Source: an uncultured Clostridia bacterium
GTDB lineage: Bacteria; Bacillota; Clostridia; Christensenellales; UBA1242
Direction: 5' to 3'
NCBI GenBank assembly: GCA_944376785.1
Contig: CALWDV010000045.1
Location: forward strand, 1-9,411
Length of the DNA: 9,411 nucleotides
The position numbers and the translations under genes were made by a program. A model generated the notes under the pieces. The model saw only the letters and a list, made by a program, of their open reading frames with translations. It had not been told where the DNA came from and searched no databases. This document shows, one piece after another, positions 5,417-9,411 of the stretch. Numbering within the stretch: position 1 is the stretch's first letter; each line of letters starts with the position of its first letter.

Positions 5417-8400
5417 TTAACGTCTAATTGAAACTTTTAATGATTTATCGTTTAAATCAAACACTTCACTAAACTCACCATTTTCGCCCTTAACAATGCT
5501 TAAAGCCAAAACGTCTTGTTTAATTTTGTCTGCAAATTTTAAAACAATGTTTTCAACACTTTCTTCTCCATTAATTTCAATGTGAATTCTATCGGTTACA
5601 ACATAGTTTGAAGATTTTCTTAAATTTTGAACTTTTGAAACGAATTCTCTATAAATTCCTTCTTCAATTAAATCAGGAGTTAGGTGTGTGTCTAAAATAA
5701 CAGCAATGTTTCCATCAGTTTGAGAAGCATAACCTTCTTTTTGACTAACAGAAATTAACAAATCATCTTTTGAAAATTCAACTTCTTCACTATCTAAAAC
5801 TGTTTTAAACACTTCACCATTTTCAACAGTTTCAACAACTTTTAACGCATCACAATTACTTAAAAATTCTCTTATTGCATTAATTTTTTTGCCATATTTT
5901 GGTCCCAAAGTTTTTAACTGTGGTTTTAATGTGTAGTTAACAAACTTGCTTAAATCTTCGTGTTGTTTAACATCTTTAACATTTAATTCATCTTTTAAAA
6001 TTTGAACCAATTCTGGTTTTAAAGTTGTTTTGTTGTTTGCTTCTGTTAAATAAAGTTCTTTTAATGGTTGACGGTTTTTAATGCCAGATAAGTTTCTTGC
6101 ACTTCTGCCAAGTTCTGTGTAGGAATAAACAAGTGCCATTTGTTCGCTTAATGATTTGCTAATCATTTTTTTGTTAGCAACTGGATAGTTGCACAAATGA
6201 ACACTTATTGGTGCATTTTTATCAAAGTTTCTAACCAAATTTTGATAAATTGTTTCACTCATAAATGGTGTGAAAGGTGCCGATAATTTTGCATAAGTTG
6301 TAAGCACTGTGTAAAGTGTCATATATGCTGCTTTTTTATCATCAGTAAATTTTTCACCCCAATAACGTTTGCGTCCTAATCTTACATACCAATTTGATAA
6401 TTTATCAACAAAATCTTCCATTGCTCTGCTACTTTCTGTTACGTGGAACTTATCAAGTTCAGAACTTACATATTCAATTAACTTGTTAAGTTCACTTAAA
6501 ATCCATTTATCCATAACACTTAATTTGCATTCATCAAGTGAATATTTTGTTGGATTAAACTTATCAATTTCAGCATATAAAACATAGAAAACATAAGTGT
6601 TCCAAAGTGTGCCAAAATGTTTTTTCTGGCTTTCTGAAACTGTGGTTTCTGTTAATATGATATTATTCCAAGGTTGTGCACCTGTGTAAAAAGTCCAACG
6701 CACAGGGTCGGCACCCATTTTTGAAAGCATTTCCATTGGTGGAATGTAATTTCCTAAACTTTTACTTAATTTTCTGCCTTGGTCATCAACAACCATACCA
6801 TTTGCAATGCAGGTTTCATATGGGCTTTTGTTAAATAGTGCAGTTGAAATTGCTTGAAGTGAATAGAACCAACCACGAGTTTGGTCAATACCTTCACTAA
6901 TAAACTGTGCAGGGAAACTTTCTTTGAATAATTCTTTATTTTCAAAAGGATAATGATGTTGTGCAAATGGCATTGAACCAGAATCAAACCAACAGTCAAT
7001 AACTTCTGGCTCACGTTTCATTTGTTTGCCACATTTTGGGCAAGTGAATGTTACTGCATCAACATAAGGTTTATGAAGTTCAATGTCACCATCAATGTGT
7101 CCTAGTTCTTTTAATTCTTGTTTGCTTCCAACAACATGATAATGTCCACATTCACACATCCAAACAGGAAGTGGTGTTCCCCAATAACGATCACGGCTTA
7201 AACACCAATCAATGTTGTTTTCCAAAAAGTTACCCATTCTGCCGTTTTTAACATTTTCTGGTAACCAGTTAACAGTGTTGTTGTTTTTAACCATATTGGC
7301 TCTAAGTTCGGTTGTTTTAACAAACCAACTTGACCTTGCAAAATAAATTAATGGGCTGTGGCAACGCCAACAATGTGGATAGCTGTGAACATGTTTTTGA
7401 GTTTTAAACACTTTGTTAACTTTCATTAAATCTTGAACAATTTCATCATTTTTTGAAAAAACATCTTGATTTGCATATTTTCCACAATCCATTGTGAATT
7501 TTCCAAATTTATCAACTAATTGAATAAATGGTAAATTATATTTTTTACCAACCAAAGAGTCATCTTCACCAAACGCTGGTGCAATGTGAACAATTCCTGT
7601 TCCATCGGTTAATGTAACATAGTCGTCACAAGTAACATAGTAACCCTTTTCGGCTTCGTTTTTAGAAACAAAATCAAATAATGGTTCATATTTTTTAAAT
7701 TCAAGTGTTTTACCTTTAAAGGTTTCAACCACTTCATATTCGCCATCTTTAAAATGATTTTTAACTAATGCTTCTGCAAGAATATAATATTCATCATTTT
7801 GTTTAACTTTAACATAATTTTCATTTGCATTAACGCAAAGAGCAATGTTAGAAGGAAGTGTCCAAGGTGTTGTTGTCCATGCCAAGAAATATGTGTTGTC
7901 TTCATCTTTAACTTTAAATTTTGCAACAACTGTTGTGTCTTTTCTGTCTTCATATCCTTGTGCAAGTTCATGTGAACTAAGTGCAGTGCCACATCTAGGA
8001 CAACTTGGTAAAATTTTATAACCCTTATAAAGCAAACCTTTTTTGTCCATTTCTTTAAGTGCCCACCAAACACTTTCAATGTAACTATCGTAATATGTTA
8101 CATAGTAGTCATCTTCCATGTTAACAAAATAGCCAACACGATCGGAAAATTCTTTCCAAATGTCAACATATTTCCAAACATTTGCTTTACATCTTTTAAT
8201 AAATGCTTCAACACCATATTCTTCAATTTGTTGTTTACCAGAAATACCTAATTCTTTTTCAACAGATAATTCAACAGGTAAACCATGAGTGTCCCAACCA
8301 CCCTTTCTTGGAACAAAAAAACCTTTCATTGATTTATAACGTGTGAAAACATCTTTTAAAACACGTGTTAAAACGTGACCAGAGTGTGGAACTCCATTAG

Positions 8401-8548
8401 CAGTTGGAGGTCCTTCATAGAAATTAAATCTTTTAGCACCATAATTATGGTTCATACATTGTTTTTTTACATTGTTTTCACGCCAAAATTTTAAAATTTC
8501 TTTTTCTTCACTTGGAAAATTTAAGTTTGCATCAACCTTTTTATACAT
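5417..8548 (-). CDS. ileS: Isoleucyl-tRNA synthetase, eukaryote-like (type 2)
   Basis: This class I synthetase charges tRNA-Ile with isoleucine in the cytoplasm. The 1043-residue product has the signature PPTANGVPHSGHVLTRVLKDV (ATP-binding HIGH variant HSGH at 55-58), then RKGGWDTHGLPVE. The CP1 editing domain carries AWTTTPWTLPSN (223-234) and GTGIVHIAPAFGEDD (about 316-330). The active-site block RGWFYSLQAIS and the KMSKS loop KLSKS (593-597) follow, then a class Ia anticodon-binding domain (from about 680). Cys pairs at C183/C186, C393/C396, C465/C467 and C503/C506 look like zinc knuckles. The PPTANG…PRK.GWDTHGLPVE pattern and the length match the eukaryote/archaeal-like type, known in other bacteria to be poorly sensitive to mupirocin. 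GAGGAG (8555-8560) lies six bases before the ATG. Expression is controlled by the T-box leader upstream, and a terminator follows the stop directly. Confidence 0.97.
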   Translation of the reverse strand: MYKKVDANLNFPSEEKEILKFWRENNVKKQCMNHNYGAKRFNFYEGPPTANGVPHSGHVLTRVLKDVFTRYKSMKGFFVPRKGGWDTHGLPVELSVEKELGISGKQQIEEYGVEAFIKRCKANVWKYVDIWKEFSDRVGYFVNMEDDYYVTYYDSYIESVWWALKEMDKKGLLYKGYKILPSCPRCGTALSSHELAQGYEDRKDTTVVAKFKVKDEDNTYFLAWTTTPWTLPSNIALCVNANENYVKVKQNDEYYILAEALVKNHFKDGEYEVVETFKGKTLEFKKYEPLFDFVSKNEAEKGYYVTCDDYVTLTDGTGIVHIAPAFGEDDSLVGKKYNLPFIQLVDKFGKFTMDCGKYANQDVFSKNDEIVQDLMKVNKVFKTQKHVHSYPHCWRCHSPLIYFARSSWFVKTTELRANMVKNNNTVNWLPENVKNGRMGNFLENNIDWCLSRDRYWGTPLPVWMCECGHYHVVGSKQELKELGHIDGDIELHKPYVDAVTFTCPKCGKQMKREPEVIDCWFDSGSMPFAQHHYPFENKELFKESFPAQFISEGIDQTRGWFYSLQAISTALFNKSPYETCIANGMVVDDQGRKLSKSLGNYIPPMEMLSKMGADPVRWTFYTGAQPWNNIILTETTVSESQKKHFGTLWNTYVFYVLYAEIDKFNPTKYSLDECKLSVMDKWILSELNKLIEYVSSELDKFHVTESSRAMEDFVDKLSNWYVRLGRKRYWGEKFTDDKKAAYMTLYTVLTTYAKLSAPFTPFMSETIYQNLVRNFDKNAPISVHLCNYPVANKKMISKSLSEQMALVYSYTELGRSARNLSGIKNRQPLKELYLTEANNKTTLKPELVQILKDELNVKDVKQHEDLSKFVNYTLKPQLKTLGPKYGKKINAIREFLSNCDALKVVETVENGEVFKTVLDSEEVEFSKDDLLISVSQKEGYASQTDGNIAVILDTHLTPDLIEEGIYREFVSKVQNLRKSSNYVVTDRIHIEINGEESVENIVLKFADKIKQDVLALSIVKGENGEFSEVFDLNDKSLKVSIRR

Positions 8549-8582
8549 TTTCTTCTCCTCACATTTTTAAAAATTTGCGTTT

Positions 8583-8624
8583 AAAAAAAGCTTGTAACAT
8601 TGTTATAAAAACAATGCCACAAGC
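8583..8624 (-). terminator. Regulated terminator of the ileS T-box leader
   Basis: On the minus strand GCUUGUGGCAUUGUU (8624-8610) pairs over all 15 positions with AACAAUGUUACAAGC (8604-8590), including two G·U pairs. The loop is five bases (UUUAU) and seven U follow (8589-8583). Its left arm shares AAUGC…GCAUUGUU with the antiterminator, so the two folds exclude each other. The ileS ribosome binding site lies about 23 bases further on. Confidence 0.92.
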
Positions 8625-8855
8625 ATTATTACCATTTATAACAAATGTGCAATCACACACTTCCCACTAACGTAGAGATTACGTAACAACTTACTTTAAT
8701 TTTCGGTTGTTCAGCTATAAAGGTGATATTTGTTTTTTTTGCTATCAATTCTCACCAAACATTGATTCTCTGTAATGCAAATTAATTAAAAACAAACTTG
8801 TCCTTTTTTAAAACGCTTTTAACTTTATTCATTGTTTAATAGAAACTATTAAACT
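8583..8855 (-). promoter_or_regulatory. T-box riboswitch (tRNA-Ile) controlling ileS
   Basis: This leader senses uncharged tRNA-Ile. Reading the minus strand, stem I has a lower helix AAAGG/CCUUU (8806-8802 with 8723-8719). A 4x4 specifier loop follows, with an AUC isoleucine codon at 8727-8725 and then A. The upper helix is GUUUGUUUUU/AAAAACAAAU. A distal hairpin AUCAAU/AUUGAU (8766-8761 with 8749-8744) is preceded by an AGAGA bulge motif and has a GGUGAG-containing loop. Two small hairpins follow (ACGUA/UACGU at 8684-8670; AAGUGUG/CACAUUU at 8662-8643). The antiterminator pairs GUUAUAAA (8642-8635) with UUUAUAAC (8609-8602) and AAUAAUGC (8630-8623) with GCAUUGUU (8617-8610). The bulge UGGU (8634-8631) is complementary to the ACCA end of tRNA-Ile. 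The bases after UGGU differ from the usual ACCGCG. The competing terminator is listed separately. Confidence 0.9.
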
Positions 8856-8861
8856 GACCTT

Positions 8862-8890
8862 ATAATACAACATACTCTATTTTTTGTCAA
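8862..8890 (-). promoter_or_regulatory. Near-consensus sigma-A promoter of the ileS leader
   Basis: On the minus strand a perfect TTGACA (8885-8890) and TATTAT (8862-8867) are separated by 17 bases. Initiation would fall at about A8855, just before stem I of the T-box. This is the strongest promoter in the window, as expected where control is by attenuation rather than initiation. Confidence 0.85.
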
Positions 8891-8937
8891 CCACTAAAAA
8901 AATTGTTTTGCAAATTATTTAATTTTAAAATTGGTTA

Positions 8938-8946
8938 TGTTATAAT
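8938..8946 (+). promoter_or_regulatory. Extended -10 promoter of the glycosyltransferase-like gene
   Basis: TG at 8938-8939, one base, then a perfect TATAAT (8941-8946). No good -35 lies 16-18 bases upstream (TTTAAT at best), which an extended -10 can tolerate. Initiation near 8953 coincides with the GAGGTG ribosome binding site (8953-8958), so the leader would be only about 10 bases. It diverges from the ileS promoter 50 bases away. Confidence 0.55.
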
Positions 8947-8962
8947 TTGTTAGAGGTGTTTT

Positions 8963-9411
8963 ATGAACAAATATAAAGTTTGCGTTTATGCAATTGCTAA
9001 AAATGAAGCAAAATATGTTAAAGATTGGGTAAAAAGTATGAGTGAAGCAGATGAAATTTATGTTTTACTTGACCCAACCAGCACAGACAACACAAAAAAA
9101 CTTTTAGAAGAAAGTGGCGTAATTGTTAAAGAAAAACTAATTAGACCTTGGCGTTTTGATAAAGCTAGAAATGAAAGTTTGAAACTTGTTCCTAAAGATG
9201 CAGACATATGTGTTTGCACAGATTTAGATGAAAGATTTGAACCTGGTTGGCGTAAAATATTGGAAGAAAAATGGCAACCAAACACAAACCAAGCTGTTTA
9301 CAAATATTATCATAATGCATCAACTCCTAATGCTCCACCAAACATATTTGATTATTCCAAAATTCATGATAGGCACTCTTTTAAGTGGAATTGGATTATT
9401 CATGAATATAT
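8963..9411 (+). CDS. Glycosyltransferase family 2-like protein, N-terminal part
   Basis: The frame is open from ATG 8963 to the right edge (149 codons), so the C-terminus is missing. The start follows GAGGTG (8953-8958) by four bases. The fragment looks like a GT-A fold nucleotide-sugar transferase: the first strand VCVYAIAKNEAKYVKDWV has the ‘KNE’ pattern of family 2. EIYVLLDPTSTDNTKKLLEE follows the usual D…S.D.T pattern. RPWRFDKARNESLKLV precedes ICVCTDLDERFEPGW, where D87-L88-D89 is the probable metal and nucleotide-sugar binding DxD motif. No signal peptide or membrane segment appears in this part, so it is probably cytoplasmic. The sugar and acceptor are unknown; capsule, teichoic or glycoprotein work are all possible. 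It is transcribed away from ileS and starts a new unit whose other genes are outside the window. Confidence 0.82.
   Translation, partial: MNKYKVCVYAIAKNEAKYVKDWVKSMSEADEIYVLLDPTSTDNTKKLLEESGVIVKEKLIRPWRFDKARNESLKLVPKDADICVCTDLDERFEPGWRKILEEKWQPNTNQAVYKYYHNASTPNAPPNIFDYSKIHDRHSFKWNWIIHEY

Noticed and set aside
7765..8079. 104-codon frame and others (6369-6587, 6766-7014, 7048-7251) inside ileS
   Set aside because: All lie within ileS in other frames; the ileS frame carries conserved motifs throughout these stretches.
9058..9285. 75-codon minus-strand frame opposite the glycosyltransferase-like gene
   Set aside because: The plus-strand frame has a promoter, a ribosome binding site and GT2-like motifs; this is its shadow.

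Overview
The window is a low-GC housekeeping stretch, most likely from an uncultivated Bacillota (Firmicutes) lineage of clostridial or related type. The evidence is the A+T-rich composition, A/T-ending codons, strong AGGAG-type ribosome binding sites, a tRNA-Ile T-box leader, and the lspA–RluA-family synthase pair familiar from Bacillus lspA-ylyB. UGA works as an ordinary stop: rluD ends on it at the usual family length. A code-4 mollicute is therefore unlikely. No finer placement is supportable from this sequence.

Layout from left to right. At 1-104 (minus) is the N-terminus of a small membrane protein that runs off the edge. At 181-1588 (minus) lspA (lipoprotein signal peptidase) overlaps an S4-domain RluD/YlyB-like pseudouridine synthase by 11 bases, so the two are probably translationally coupled. 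At 1691-2536 (minus) is a membrane-anchored SPOR-domain protein. It diverges from groES-groEL (2696-4601, plus), whose upstream region lacks a CIRCE operator but carries an A+T-rich inverted repeat over a TATAAT box. A bidirectional terminator separates groEL from a convergent RluA-family synthase without an S4 domain (4642-5322, minus), which has its own good promoter. At 5417-8548 (minus) is a eukaryote-like (type 2) isoleucyl-tRNA synthetase. It is preceded by a complete T-box riboswitch (about 8583-8855) with a near-consensus promoter. A divergent glycosyltransferase-like gene begins at 8963 (plus) and is cut by the right edge.

The genes fall into translation and RNA modification (ileS, two pseudouridine synthases), protein folding (groES/groEL) and envelope functions (lspA, SPOR protein, glycosyltransferase). 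The clearest regulatory logic is at ileS. Uncharged tRNA-Ile should pair with an AUC specifier and a UGGU bulge, favouring an antiterminator over a 15-bp terminator. I see no mobile elements, CRISPR arrays, tRNA or rRNA genes. I see no convincing new multi-gene system. The points most worth a second look are the divergent T-box antiterminator, the type 2 IleRS with an HSGH signature, the CIRCE-less groESL control region, the cysteine-rich GroEL without a GGM tail, and the very short predicted leaders.
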